Counted from the stretch's first letter, positions 53,749-62,749 are shown. The stretch is DNA of 64,000 nt from a candidate division KSB1 bacterium (GCA_034506175.1 JAPDQB010000033.1:1-64000); one strand, 5' to 3'. Program-made: numbers and translations. The notes: a model not told the origin generated them from the sequence alone.

Positions 53749-54324
53749 ATGAACAGACGCGAAGCTTTGAAACGTGTCGCTTTGTTGTTGGGCGGCGCGA
53801 TTTCTGCACACGTAGTCAACGCCGTGCTCAGCGGCTATCGGCCACTGCCGCGCTACACGCCGCGAACGCTCAGCGCCGAGCAGAACGAGCTGGTGACCAC
53901 TATCGCGGAGCTGATCATACCCACCACCGACACCCCCGGCGCGAAAGAAGCTGGCGTCAGCCAGTTCATCGATTTACTGCTCACCGAATGGTATCCCGCC
54001 AAAGATCGCGACCGGTTTCTCGCCGGTCTGGCTGATCTCGAAACACAGTTTCAACGAAAACACGGCAAGGGTTTTTTGCAAGGAACTTCGTCGGAGCAAG
54101 CCGATTTTCTGGCCAAGTTGGATTTGGAGGCGATCGGTGCGCGCCGGGCGAGGGTCAAAGAGTTGCCGTTCTTCGGCATGATGAAAGAGATGACGCTGGT
54201 GGGTTACTATACGTCTGAAATCGGCGCGACGGAAGAATTGCAATTTCGCCCGGCTACTGATCGCTACGAGGGCTGCCTGCCGTTGGAGAGCGTCGGCGGC
54301 AGAGCGTGGGCCGGAGTTGGGTGA
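53749..54324 (+). CDS. Gluconate 2-dehydrogenase subunit 3-like protein
   Basis: A 191-residue protein of the gluconate_2-dh3 family: Tat-like signal 'MNRREALKRVALLLGGAISA', then 'LSAEQNELVTTIAELIIPTTDTPGAKEAGVSQFIDLLL' and 'FFGMMKEMTLVGYYTSEIG'. Such small subunits escort the folded GMC catalytic subunit through the Tat pathway. AGGAGG precedes the ATG at 53749. The GMC gene follows 126 bases later. Gluconate dehydrogenase and glucoside 3-dehydrogenase complexes share this pair. Confidence 0.85.
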   Translation: MNRREALKRVALLLGGAISAHVVNAVLSGYRPLPRYTPRTLSAEQNELVTTIAELIIPTTDTPGAKEAGVSQFIDLLLTEWYPAKDRDRFLAGLADLETQFQRKHGKGFLQGTSSEQADFLAKLDLEAIGARRARVKELPFFGMMKEMTLVGYYTSEIGATEELQFRPATDRYEGCLPLESVGGRAWAGVG

Positions 54325-54370
54325 TGCTGATGATCTTATTCGAAAGCGAAGAAGCCGCATCCCAAAATTT

Positions 54371-54416
54371 CCCCAACGGATATTTTCATCAGTTGGCCTT
54401 AATTTATCCGTTGGAA
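54371..54416. repeat. CCCAACGGAT palindrome family, copy C (short)
   Basis: 'ccccaacggatattttcatc' faces 'aatttatccgttgg' with a short inner 'agttggcc'. It is a reduced relative of the units at 49047-49113 and 57728-57797 and lies in the gap before the GMC gene. Confidence 0.5.
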
Positions 54417-54450
54417 TACTCGTCTGGCAAAATTAAAATAGGCGACAGTC

Positions 54451-56160
54451 ATGAACAACTTCTACCTTGCCCAAAAAAAAGTATACGACGCCATCGTTGT
54501 CGGTTCCGGCATCACCGGCGGATGGGCAGCGAAAGAATTGACGGAGCGCGGTCTTAAGACACTCATGTTGGAGCGTGGCCGCCCGGTCGAGCATCGCACA
54601 GATTACATCACTGAAGACATGGGCGATTGGGAATTCAAATTCCGCAACCGCGGCGACCGCCGGCTGTTTGAAGCGGAATATCCGAAGCAGAGCCAATGCT
54701 ACGCATTCGGCGAGGCGACGCGCCACTTCTTCGTCAACGACAAAGAGAACCCTTATACGCACGATCCGGACAAACCGTTTACCTGGATTCGCGGCTATCA
54801 TCTCGGCGGCCGCTCGCTCTTATGGGGGCGACAGTGTTATCGTTGGAGCGATCTCGATTTCGAAGCAAATGCCCGCGACGGCTTCGGCGTGGATTGGCCG
54901 ATTCGCTACAAAGACATCGCGCCGTGGTATGACTACGTCGAGTCGTTCAGCGGCATCAGCGGCAGTGTCGAAGGCATTCCGCACTTGCCGGACGGAAAAT
55001 TTCTGCCGCCGATGGAGATGAATTGCGCCGAGCGGCACGTGAAAGAGCATATCGAAAAAGCCTTTCCCGGACGCAAGCTGATCATCGGCCGCGTCGCCGT
55101 GCTCACCGTGCCGCACCAAGGCCGTGAACGTTGTCATTACTGCGGCCCTTGCCATCGCGGTTGCTCGGCTGGCGCTTATTTCAGCACCTTGAGCTCAACG
55201 CTGCCGGCGGCACGGGCCACCGGCAAGCTCACGGTTCGTTGCAACAGCATCGTCCACAGCATCATTTATGACGAGAAAAAAGATCGCGCCGCCGGTGTGC
55301 GCGTCATCGATCGCGAAACCAAGGAAACCCTGGAGTTTTATGGCAAAGTGATTTTCTTGTGCGCCTCGACGCTCGGCTCCACGCAGATTCTGCTGAATTC
55401 CTCCACACCGCGTTTTCCCAACGGCCTGGCCAACTCCAGCGGCGTGTTGGGACATTATCTGATGGATCATCCTTATCAAGCCGGCGCGACCGGAGAAATT
55501 CACGGCTATGAAGACAAATATTATTCCGGCAACCGCCCCAATGGCATCTACATTCCCCGTTTTCGCAACCTCGATGCGAGCAGCAAGAATCCGAATTATT
55601 TGCGCGGTTTCGGTTACCAGGGCGGCGCCAGCCGCGAGGGCTGGCAGCGCGGCATCGCCATGCCCGGTCTCGGGGTGGAATTTAAAAAACAATTGCGCCA
55701 GCCCGGCCAATGGGTGATGTGGATCGGCGGCTGGGGCGAGCATTTGCCGCGTTACGAAAATTACGTCGAGCTGGATCCCGTGCAAAAAGATCAGTGGGGC
55801 ATGCCGTTACTGAAAATTCATTGCGCCTGGAGCGACAACGAAAACAAGATGCGCGAAGACATGGCGGTTTCGGCGGCGGCCATGCTCGAGGCGTGCGGTG
55901 CGAAAAATATCAACGCCTTCATCAGCGAAAATCCTCCCGGGCTGTGCATTCACGAGATGGGCACGGCGCGCATGGGTCGTGATCCAAAAACCTCGGTGTT
56001 GAACGCTTTCAATCAATGCCACGACGTGCCGAACGTCTTCGTCACCGACGGCGCGGCGATGACTTCTTCGGCGTGCCAGAATCCGTCGATCACCTACATG
56101 GCGCTCACGGCGCGGGCGTGTGATTACGCGGTTAAACAGATGAAGCGCGGCAAGTTGTGA
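54451..56160 (+). CDS. GMC-family FAD oxidoreductase (sugar dehydrogenase catalytic subunit)
   Basis: A 569-residue flavoprotein with the ADP-binding motif 'YDAIVVGSGITGGWAAKELTERG', a glutamate-binding 'MLERGRPV', a Cys-rich 'CHYCGPCHRGC' near 230 and the C-terminal GMC signature 'HEMGTARMGRDP...VFVTDGAAMTSSACQNPSITYMALTARACDYAV' containing the catalytic His/Asn pair region. With the subunit-3 protein upstream it fits gluconate 2-dehydrogenase or glucoside 3-dehydrogenase-type enzymes passing electrons to cytochrome c. The extra cysteines may bind a cluster or a disulfide. Confidence 0.88.
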   Translation: MNNFYLAQKKVYDAIVVGSGITGGWAAKELTERGLKTLMLERGRPVEHRTDYITEDMGDWEFKFRNRGDRRLFEAEYPKQSQCYAFGEATRHFFVNDKENPYTHDPDKPFTWIRGYHLGGRSLLWGRQCYRWSDLDFEANARDGFGVDWPIRYKDIAPWYDYVESFSGISGSVEGIPHLPDGKFLPPMEMNCAERHVKEHIEKAFPGRKLIIGRVAVLTVPHQGRERCHYCGPCHRGCSAGAYFSTLSSTLPAARATGKLTVRCNSIVHSIIYDEKKDRAAGVRVIDRETKETLEFYGKVIFLCASTLGSTQILLNSSTPRFPNGLANSSGVLGHYLMDHPYQAGATGEIHGYEDKYYSGNRPNGIYIPRFRNLDASSKNPNYLRGFGYQGGASREGWQRGIAMPGLGVEFKKQLRQPGQWVMWIGGWGEHLPRYENYVELDPVQKDQWGMPLLKIHCAWSDNENKMREDMAVSAAAMLEACGAKNINAFISENPPGLCIHEMGTARMGRDPKTSVLNAFNQCHDVPNVFVTDGAAMTSSACQNPSITYMALTARACDYAVKQMKRGKL

Positions 56161-56185
56161 TATTTTCTCAACCGACTTTTTCCTC

Positions 56186-56996
56186 ATGAAATCAATCTTG
56201 TCTCGCCAACGGATGAAGGCGACCAACGGATTTTTTCTTTTTCATCTGTTTGTGATTATTTTCCCATGTGCTGCACAAGATTTATCTCCTTTCGTCGAAA
56301 CCATTCCCGGCACTTCTGTCAAGTTTGAAATGATTCCGCTGGCGGCGGGAGCCATTACGATCAATAACACCACGGTCGAAATCAAGCCGCTTTGGATCGG
56401 CAAAACCGAGGTGACCTGGGATGAATACGACATTTATGCGTTCAAGCTCGACGAGAAAGAAAATCAGAAGATCGGCGAGCTGGATGCGATTGCCCGGCCG
56501 ACGAAGCCGTATGGCGCGCCGGATCGCGGCTTTGGCCATCAAGGCTATCCGGCGCTGAGTATGACGTTTCACACCGCGCAGGAATATTGCCGCTGGCTCT
56601 CGGCGAAGACGGGCAAGAAATATCGCCTGCCGACGGAAGCGGAATGGGAATATGCCTGCCGCGCCGGTGAAACCGAAAAAATTTCACCTGCAAGTTTGGA
56701 CCAACGCGCCTGGTTTTGGGACAACGCCGAGGATAAAACTCATCCGGTTGCGACGAAGCAGCCGAACAAGTGGGGTTTGTGCGACATGCTCGGCAATGCG
56801 GCGGAATGGGTCGTCGGGCTCGACGGCAAACCGGTTGTCGCCGGCGGTTCTTATAAAGACAAAGCCGCGAAGCTTCACAGCGGCGCGCGCGAAGCAAATG
56901 CCGATGTGGCACATGACCGATCCGCAAATGCCGAAGAGCAAATGGTGGCTGTCGGATGCGACGTTTGTGGGATTTCGGATCGTGTGCGCGCCGTGA
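56186..56996 (+). pseudogene. Formylglycine-generating-enzyme-like (SUMF1) protein, frameshifted
   Basis: The first frame encodes a signal peptide and an FGE/C-type-lectin-like domain ('PLWIGKTEVTWDEYDIYA', 'FHTAQEYCRWLSAKTGKKYRLPTEAEWEYACRAGE', 'GLCDMLGNAAEWV'). Near 56881-56893 (ggcgcgcgcgaag) the family sequence moves to the +1 frame: 'AKQMPMWHMTDPQMPKSKWWLSD' and 'FVGFRIVCAP', ending at a TGA at 56994-56996. Loss of one CG unit from the repeat explains the shift. Read without repair, the frame runs on to 57076 with unrelated residues. The catalytic cysteine pair of true FGEs is not evident, so the ancestor may have been a structural family member. Confidence 0.72.
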
Positions 56997-57159
56997 AAAA
57001 TCGGCCCACAAAATATGCTAATGACGCGAAACCAAATAAAGCAAAAATATGGCAAAACGATTTGTTTTGCCCATAATGGTTTTGCCTTGAAAAATCTTCA
57101 AGTTTCGGTGTGAATCTACTCCTAGTTCGTCTTTTCAAATTTAATCCGAGGAGAATGCG

Positions 57160-57684
57160 ATAGAAAACAAACTCAACGCCCAAAACTCCGGGGCGGGGTT
57201 GACACGGCGGGAGTTCATCAAAACCACGGTGGCAGCGACGGCTATGATCATTTCGCGATTGAATTCGAGTTATCCCAACGGCGCGCGCGTGTTGAGCATG
57301 TGCCGGCAAATCGACGGCACCGCCACGCGCGTTAACGAGTATTTGATCGGCACCAAAGGCACGGCAGATCCCTCGTCGTGGATTAAAGCCGCTAAGCCCT
57401 GGCGTCTGGTGGTCGAAGCGCCGCCGAATCCGTATGTGCAGGAACACACGGATTTGATCGCCAGCATCCGCAAAGGCCAGCCGCTCAACGAAGGCCGGCA
57501 AGTGGCGGAAAGCACATTGTCGGCCATCATGGGACGCGAAGCCGCCTACACCGGCCAAGTGATCGCGTGGGATGAAATTCTAAATTCCGAACTCGACCTC
57601 ACGCCGAAGAGTTTTAGCTTCGGGCCGATGCCGGTGCCACCGGTGGCCGTGCCGGGAATGACAAAGCTGAATCGGACAACTTGA
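57160..57684 (+). pseudogene. Gfo/Idh/MocA remnant: Tat signal joined to C-terminal domain
   Basis: GAGGAG (57148-57153) precedes an ATA at 57160, and the in-frame codons read I-E-N-K-L-N-A-Q then a Tat signal ('LTRREFIKTTVAATAMIISR'). The sequence then jumps straight to a Gfo/Idh/MocA C-terminal part ('YPNGARVLSMCRQIDGT', 'EHTDLIASIRKGQPLNEGRQVAESTLSAIMGREAAYTG'). The whole NAD-binding half and the catalytic EKP region, about 250 residues, are missing. The probable ATG has become ATA; a TTG at 57199 could still give a short product. Confidence 0.72.
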
Positions 57685-57727
57685 TTTCTCTTTAAAACGT
57701 TCGTGTAAAACGAAAGGTAAAAAAACT

Positions 57728-57797
57728 CCCAACGGATGGAAGCAACGCAACGGATGCTACCAGCTTTTATCCGTTGCGTTGTTTCAAGGCGTTGGGG
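57728..57797. repeat. CCCAACGGAT palindrome family, copy B
   Basis: 'cccaacggatggaagcaacgcaacggat' faces 'atccgttgcgttgtttcaaggcgttgggg', the same design as copy A at 49047-49113 (shared 'agcttttatccgttgcgttgtttc' region). It lies between the Gfo remnant and the next isomerase gene. Confidence 0.7.
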
Positions 57798-57816
57798 AAA
57801 TTTTAGATTGCATTCA

Positions 57817-58749
57817 ATGGAGTACAAGGTGAAACGAAGAGAATTTATGAAAACCGGCCTGGCGGCGAGTGTAGCGGCTTTGACGATGCCAGCATCTTTG
57901 AGCACGAAAGCTGAGGCCTCGCCGGCCGGCAAACATTCCTTCAAACATAAATATGCCCCGCACTTCGGCATGTTCGAGAATCACGCCGGCAAAGATTTGA
58001 TTGATCAATTGAAGTTCATGGCCGATCAAGGTTTTACGGCGCTGGAAGACAACGGGATGATGTCGCGCCCGGTCGAAGAGCAGGAGCGCATTGCCAAGGA
58101 AATGGCGCGGTTGAATATGACAATGGGTGTGTTCGTCACGTATGCGGAGTTCGGCAAAGCCACTTTCGTCAACAATGACAAGGAGGTGCGCGACATGCTG
58201 CTCAAACAAATGCGCGCCGCTGTGGAAGTCGCCAAGCGGGTGAACGCGAAATGGACAACGGTGGTGCCCGGCATGTTCAGCACGCGCTTGGAATGGGATT
58301 ATCAAACCGCCAACGTCATCGAGCATCTGAAATATTGCGCCGAGGTCTTCGAGCCACACGGCGTCATTATGGTGTTGGAGCCGCTCAATGCGTGGCGCGA
58401 TCACCCCGGACTTTTTCTCACCAAAATTCCGCAAGCCTATCAAATTTGCCGCGCCGTCAACAGTCCCTCCTGTAAAATTCTCGACGATCTTTATCATCAG
58501 CAAATCACCGAAGGCAATTTGATTCCGAACATCGACCTCGCCTGGGAGGAAATCGCCTACTTTCAAATCGGCGACAATCCCGGCCGCAGGGAGCCGACGA
58601 CCGGCGAGATCAATTATCGCAACGTGTTCAAGCATATTTATCAGAAAGGCTATCGCGGCGTGATGGGCATGGAGCACGGCAACTCGAAACCGGGGAAAGA
58701 AGGCGAGCTGGCGGTGATTGAGGCGTATGTGAGCTGTGATGACTTTTAA
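57817..58749 (+). CDS. Hydroxypyruvate isomerase-like TIM-barrel protein, Tat-exported
   Basis: A 310-residue sugar isomerase-family protein with twin-arginine signal 'KRREFMKTGLAASVAALTM'. The barrel shows 'HFGMFENHAGKDLIDQLKFMADQGF', 'PHGVIMVLEPLNAWRDHPGLFL' (metal Glu), 'CKILDDLYHQQITEGNLI' and 'YRGVMGMEHGNSKPG', matching the Hyi/EboC-like group. The start is either ATG 57817 or the GTG at 57829, which follows GGAG and gives the classic M-K-R-R-E-F opening. It is probably co-transcribed with the oxidoreductase gene that follows. Confidence 0.85.
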   Translation: MEYKVKRREFMKTGLAASVAALTMPASLSTKAEASPAGKHSFKHKYAPHFGMFENHAGKDLIDQLKFMADQGFTALEDNGMMSRPVEEQERIAKEMARLNMTMGVFVTYAEFGKATFVNNDKEVRDMLLKQMRAAVEVAKRVNAKWTTVVPGMFSTRLEWDYQTANVIEHLKYCAEVFEPHGVIMVLEPLNAWRDHPGLFLTKIPQAYQICRAVNSPSCKILDDLYHQQITEGNLIPNIDLAWEEIAYFQIGDNPGRREPTTGEINYRNVFKHIYQKGYRGVMGMEHGNSKPGKEGELAVIEAYVSCDDF

Positions 58750-58762
58750 ACGCAGCATTTTA

Positions 58763-58797
58763 AATTTTCAATTGAAAATTCAAAATTGAAAATTCAT
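58763..58797. repeat. AT-rich palindrome aattttcaattgaaaatt with partial repeats
   Basis: An 18-bp perfect palindrome followed by 'caaaattgaaaattc', sharing sequence with the palindrome at 52402-52423. It separates the isomerase and oxidoreductase genes. Confidence 0.5.
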
Positions 58798-58809
58798 TAA
58801 GGAGAACCC

Positions 58810-59985
58810 ATGGCACTTCAACGAAAATTACGTTACGGCATGGTTGGCGGCGGGCCGGGCGCGTTTATCGGCGCGGTGCATCGCAAAGCCGCGGCGCTGG
58901 ATGGCGAAATCGAATTGGTTGCCGGCGCGTTTTCCTCGAGCCCGGAGAAATCAAAGCAGCAGGGCGCCGAGCTTTTTTTGAATCCCCACCGCGTGTACGG
59001 CTCCTTTCAGGAAATGGCGGAAAAAGAAAACCGCCTGCCGAAAGAGGAGCGCATCGATTTCGTCTCGATTGTCACGCCAAATCACAATCATTTTGAGATT
59101 GCGAAAACTTTCATCACCGCCGGCTTTCACATCGTCTGCGACAAGCCGATGACCACGACGCTGGCCGATGCGGAGACGCTGTGCCGCTTGGTGAAAAAGC
59201 ATGACGTGATCTTCGCGCTCACGCACAATTACACCGGCTATCCGATGGTGAAGCAAGCGCGCGAGCTGGTGCGGCAGGGCGCGCTGGGCGCGATTCGCAA
59301 AATCGTCGTTGAATATCCGCAGGGCTGGCTCGCCACGTTTCTCGAAGGCGAGGGCGCGAAGCAGGCGGTTTGGCGCACTGATCCGGATCAAGCCGGCGTG
59401 GCCGGCTGTTTCGGCGATATCGGCTCGCACGCGGAGAATCTGGCGCATTACATCACCGGTTTGGAGATCGAAGAACTCTGCGCGGATTTAACGACCTTCG
59501 TGCCGGGCCGCAAATTGGATGACGACGCCAACACCCTCGTGCATTACGAAGGCGGCGCGCGCGGCATCATGTATGCCTCGCAAATTTCCGTCGGCGAAGA
59601 AAACAATTTGCGCATTCGCGTTTACGGCACGGAAGCCGGGTTGGAGTGGCGACAGGAAGAGCCGAATTATCTTTCCGTTCGCCGGCCAAATGGCCCCGAG
59701 CAAATTTACAAACGCGGCAACAGTTATCTCGCGCCGATTGCCGCTCACAATTCACGCCTGCCCTCCGGCCATCCCGAGGCGTTCATCGAAGCCTTTGCCA
59801 ATATTTATCGCAACGCCGGACGCACCATCGCGGCAAAAATTGCCGGCACAACGCCGGGTGAATTTGACGCCGATTTTCCGACCGTGCAGGACGGCGCCCG
59901 CGGCGTGCACTTCATTCATGCCGTCGTGCAAAGCAGCCGGCAGCGTGGCTGGATGAAAGCGCGTTACACGCCGCCGGAAGTATAA
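58810..59985 (+). CDS. Gfo/Idh/MocA-family oxidoreductase (cytoplasmic)
   Basis: A 391-residue NAD(P)-dependent oxidoreductase without a signal peptide. It has '[20 protein letters not shown]', '[40 protein letters not shown]' (catalytic DKP motif) and '[20 protein letters not shown]' (DIGSH). These features match the COG0673 group acting on inositol-, keto- or amino-sugars. AAGGAG precedes the ATG. It would complete inside the cell what the exported enzymes start outside. Confidence 0.9.
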   Translation: MALQRKLRYGMVGGGPGAFIGAVHRKAAALDGEIELVAGAFSSSPEKSKQQGAELFLNPHRVYGSFQEMAEKENRLPKEERIDFVSIVTPNHNHFEIAKTFITAGFHIVCDKPMTTTLADAETLCRLVKKHDVIFALTHNYTGYPMVKQARELVRQGALGAIRKIVVEYPQGWLATFLEGEGAKQAVWRTDPDQAGVAGCFGDIGSHAENLAHYITGLEIEELCADLTTFVPGRKLDDDANTLVHYEGGARGIMYASQISVGEENNLRIRVYGTEAGLEWRQEEPNYLSVRRPNGPEQIYKRGNSYLAPIAAHNSRLPSGHPEAFIEAFANIYRNAGRTIAAKIAGTTPGEFDADFPTVQDGARGVHFIHAVVQSSRQRGWMKARYTPPEV

Positions 59986-60069
59986 ACTTTGACTGTTTTT
60001 AAGTAAGGTGTGACCGATTGAATACAATTGTGCCATTGAATCATTTGCCTAAAAATTTGGAGGCAGATC

Positions 60070-60540
60070 ATGCAAGCAACCATTCAATTCAAGCTGAACG
60101 GCAAGCCCACGCGGTTGCAGGTCGACGGCAGTCGAATGCTGTTATGGGTGCTGCGCACGGACCTTGGCCTCACCGGCGCCAAGTACGGTTGCGGTGAAGG
60201 TCTGTGCGGCGCCTGCACAGTCATGGTGGGCAAGGAAGCGGTACGATCCTGCCAAATAAGAGTGCAGGACGTGGCCGGAAAAGAAGTCATGACCATTGAA
60301 GGCCTGGCAAAAAACGGAAAATTGCATCCGTTGCAGCAAGCCTTCATGGAACACGACGCGCTGCAATGCGGCTATTGCACACCGGGAATGATTCTCAACG
60401 CTTATGGCCTGTTGTTGAAAAATCCCCGGCCCAGCTCCGCAGAAATCATTGCGGGCATGGATGACAATTTATGCCGATGCGGCGCGCATCAGCGCATCGT
60501 TCAAGCCATCCAAAGCGCGGTGAAAGGAGGAGCAAGATGA
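60070..60540 (+). CDS. Molybdenum hydroxylase small subunit, 2Fe-2S protein
   Basis: A 156-residue protein carrying both iron-sulfur clusters of xanthine-oxidase-family enzymes: the plant-ferredoxin type ('YGCGEGLCGACTVMV') and the helical type ('CGYCTPGM' and 'DDNLCRCGAH'). It is IorA/CoxS-like. TTGGAGG precedes the ATG. The stop overlaps the large-subunit start (ATGA). Electrons would leave through these clusters to a cytochrome or quinone acceptor. Confidence 0.92.
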   Translation: MQATIQFKLNGKPTRLQVDGSRMLLWVLRTDLGLTGAKYGCGEGLCGACTVMVGKEAVRSCQIRVQDVAGKEVMTIEGLAKNGKLHPLQQAFMEHDALQCGYCTPGMILNAYGLLLKNPRPSSAEIIAGMDDNLCRCGAHQRIVQAIQSAVKGGAR

Positions 60541-62684
60541 TGAAAGCAGATCAATATTTCGATGGCGATTTTGAGCACCTCGCCGCCAGCTTTACGCTCA
60601 GCCGCCGGGACTTTCTCAAACGCCTGGGTGGCGGCATCATCGTTTTGTGGGCCATGCCAACCAATCTCGTGTCGTCGCTCGAAGCGCAGGAACGAATGTA
60701 CCCGGCTGATTTCAATGCCTATCTGCGCATCGGCGAAGATGGCCGGGTTTCCTGCTTCACGGGCAAGATTGAAATGGGACAGGGCATTGTGACTTCATTG
60801 GCTCAGGAGCTGGCCGAAGAGCTCGAGGTGCCGCTGGATGTCATCGATATGGTGATGGGCGATACCGACCTGTGTCCGTACGATCGCGGCACCTGGGGCT
60901 CGCTCACCACGCGCTTTTTCGGGCCAGCGTTACGCGCTGCCGGCGCCGAGGCCAAAGCCGTGCTCATCGAGCTTGCCTCGGAGCAGCTCAAAATTCCCAA
61001 AGACCGGTTGATTGCCAAAGACGGCGCGGTGATGGAAAAAGCCAAACCGAACAATCGCGTCACCTACGCGCAATTGGCCAAAGGCCAAAAGATCGCGCGG
61101 CAGTTGTCGGAAAAAGCCATCGTCAAAAGCGCGGCAGATTTCAAAATTATTGGCAAGCCAGCGACGCGACGAGATGCGTTGGAAAAAGTGACGGGCAAAA
61201 CGAAGTACGCCGGCGACATCCAATTTCCCGATTTGTTATATGCGCGCATTTTGCGTCCGCCGGCGCACGGGGCCAAATTGCTCAGCGTGGATACGGCACC
61301 GGCGCAGCAGATTGCCGGCGTGCAAATCATTCGCGACGGCGATTGGGTGGCGGTGTTGCACAAATATCCGGACGTGGCGGAGAGCGCTTTGAAAAAAATC
61401 AAAGCCGAATTTGACACGCCGGCAGCGAACGTCGATGATCAAAGCATTTTCGATCATTTGCTCAAGCTGGCGCCGGAGGGGCAAGTTGTGGCCGAGGGCG
61501 GCGACCTCGCCACCGGGCAAAAGAGCGCTGCCGCAACTTTCGATTCGACCTATCTGAACAGTTACGTCGCGCATGCGCCGATGGAGCCGCACACGGCGAC
61601 GGCGAAAATAGAGGGCGACAAAATCACGGTTTGGGCCTCGACGCAGTCGCCGTTCGGCGCCAGAGACGAGATTGCGCGAGCGCTGGACATGCCCGCAGAA
61701 AAAGTGCGGGTCATCACGCCGCACCTCGGCGGCGGTTTCGGCGGAAAATCGCGCAACCAGCAAGCTGTCGAAGCGGCGCGTTTGGCGAAATTGTCCGGCA
61801 AGCCGGTGCAAGTGGCGTGGACGCGCGCCGAAGAATTTTTCTACGATTCGTTCCGGCCTGCCGCAATTGTGAAAATAAAATCCGGCCTCTCGGATGCCGG
61901 CGGCATCGCGTTTTGGGATTATCACGTTTATTCCGCCGGCCAGCGCGGCGCGGAACATTTTTATGACATCCCTCATCACCGCACCGCGGTCTATGCCTCG
62001 GCGCCGCGAGGAGCGCCCAGCTCGCATCCGTTTGCAACCGGGCCCTGGCGCGCGCCGGCCAACAACACCAACACCTTTGCGCGCGAATCACAAATCGATA
62101 TTATGGCAGCGCAGGCGGGCATCGATCCGCTGGAGTTCCGCTTAAAAAATCTGAAGAACGAAAAAGTGCAGGGCGTTCTCAAAGCCGCCGCGGAGAAGTT
62201 CGGCTGGAAGCCCGGCAAATTGCCCAGCGGCAGAGGCGTTGGCATGGCGTGCGGCTTTGACGCGGGCACCTGGGTTGCCGTCATGGCGGAAGTCGAAGTC
62301 AATAAGGAAACCGGCGAGGTGCAAGTCAAGCGCGTGGTCGCGGCGCAGGATATGGGTTTGGTGATCAATCCCGAAGGCGCGAAAATTCAAATGGAAGGCT
62401 GTGTGATGATGGGATTGGGCTACGCGCTAACGGAGGAGCTGCACTTCAAAGGCGGCGAGATTTTCGATTTGAATTTTGACACTTATCAGCTTCCGCGCTT
62501 TTCCTGGCTGCCAAAAATCGAAACCGTGCTGCTCGATTCGACGGATCCCAATCCGCAAGGCGGCGGCGAGCCGGCGATCATTTGCATGGGCGCGGTGATC
62601 GCCAACGCGATTTTTGACGCGACCGGCGCGAGATTGTTTCAACTGCCGATGACGCCGGAACGCATCAAAAATGCGATGACGTGA
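60537..62684 (+). CDS. Molybdenum hydroxylase large subunit (isoquinoline 1-oxidoreductase beta-like)
   Basis: A 715-residue molybdopterin subunit with a Tat-like segment near the N-terminus ('SRRDFLKRLGGGIIVLWAMP'), as in IorB-type periplasmic aldehyde/isoquinoline oxidoreductases. Cofactor motifs include 'GKIEMGQGIVTSLAQELAEEL', 'GGGFGGKSRNQQAVEAARLA' and the C-terminal 'GGGEPAI' holding the catalytic Glu. The domain before it ('GKTKYAGDIQFPDLLYARILRPP') is typical of the family. No FAD middle subunit (CoxM type) is encoded. The substrate is unknown. AGGAGC precedes the start; the second ATG at 60540 is equally possible. Confidence 0.88.
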   Translation: MMKADQYFDGDFEHLAASFTLSRRDFLKRLGGGIIVLWAMPTNLVSSLEAQERMYPADFNAYLRIGEDGRVSCFTGKIEMGQGIVTSLAQELAEELEVPLDVIDMVMGDTDLCPYDRGTWGSLTTRFFGPALRAAGAEAKAVLIELASEQLKIPKDRLIAKDGAVMEKAKPNNRVTYAQLAKGQKIARQLSEKAIVKSAADFKIIGKPATRRDALEKVTGKTKYAGDIQFPDLLYARILRPPAHGAKLLSVDTAPAQQIAGVQIIRDGDWVAVLHKYPDVAESALKKIKAEFDTPAANVDDQSIFDHLLKLAPEGQVVAEGGDLATGQKSAAATFDSTYLNSYVAHAPMEPHTATAKIEGDKITVWASTQSPFGARDEIARALDMPAEKVRVITPHLGGGFGGKSRNQQAVEAARLAKLSGKPVQVAWTRAEEFFYDSFRPAAIVKIKSGLSDAGGIAFWDYHVYSAGQRGAEHFYDIPHHRTAVYASAPRGAPSSHPFATGPWRAPANNTNTFARESQIDIMAAQAGIDPLEFRLKNLKNEKVQGVLKAAAEKFGWKPGKLPSGRGVGMACGFDAGTWVAVMAEVEVNKETGEVQVKRVVAAQDMGLVINPEGAKIQMEGCVMMGLGYALTEELHFKGGEIFDLNFDTYQLPRFSWLPKIETVLLDSTDPNPQGGGEPAIICMGAVIANAIFDATGARLFQLPMTPERIKNAMT

Positions 62685-62701
62685 GAGTATTTTGGCTGAA
62701 A

Positions 62702-62749
62702 AACTCGAGAAGCCGGGCCATTGTTGAATCCGGCTCGGCTTCTCGAGTT
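62702..62749 (-). terminator. Strong hairpin between convergent genes
   Basis: aactcgagaagccgggcc (62702-62719) pairs with ggctcggcttctcgagtt (62732-62749) at 17 of 18 positions. Read on the minus strand it is followed by TTTC, so it could end transcripts from the dead toxin gene; on the plus strand it lies just after the large hydroxylase subunit. Confidence 0.65.
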
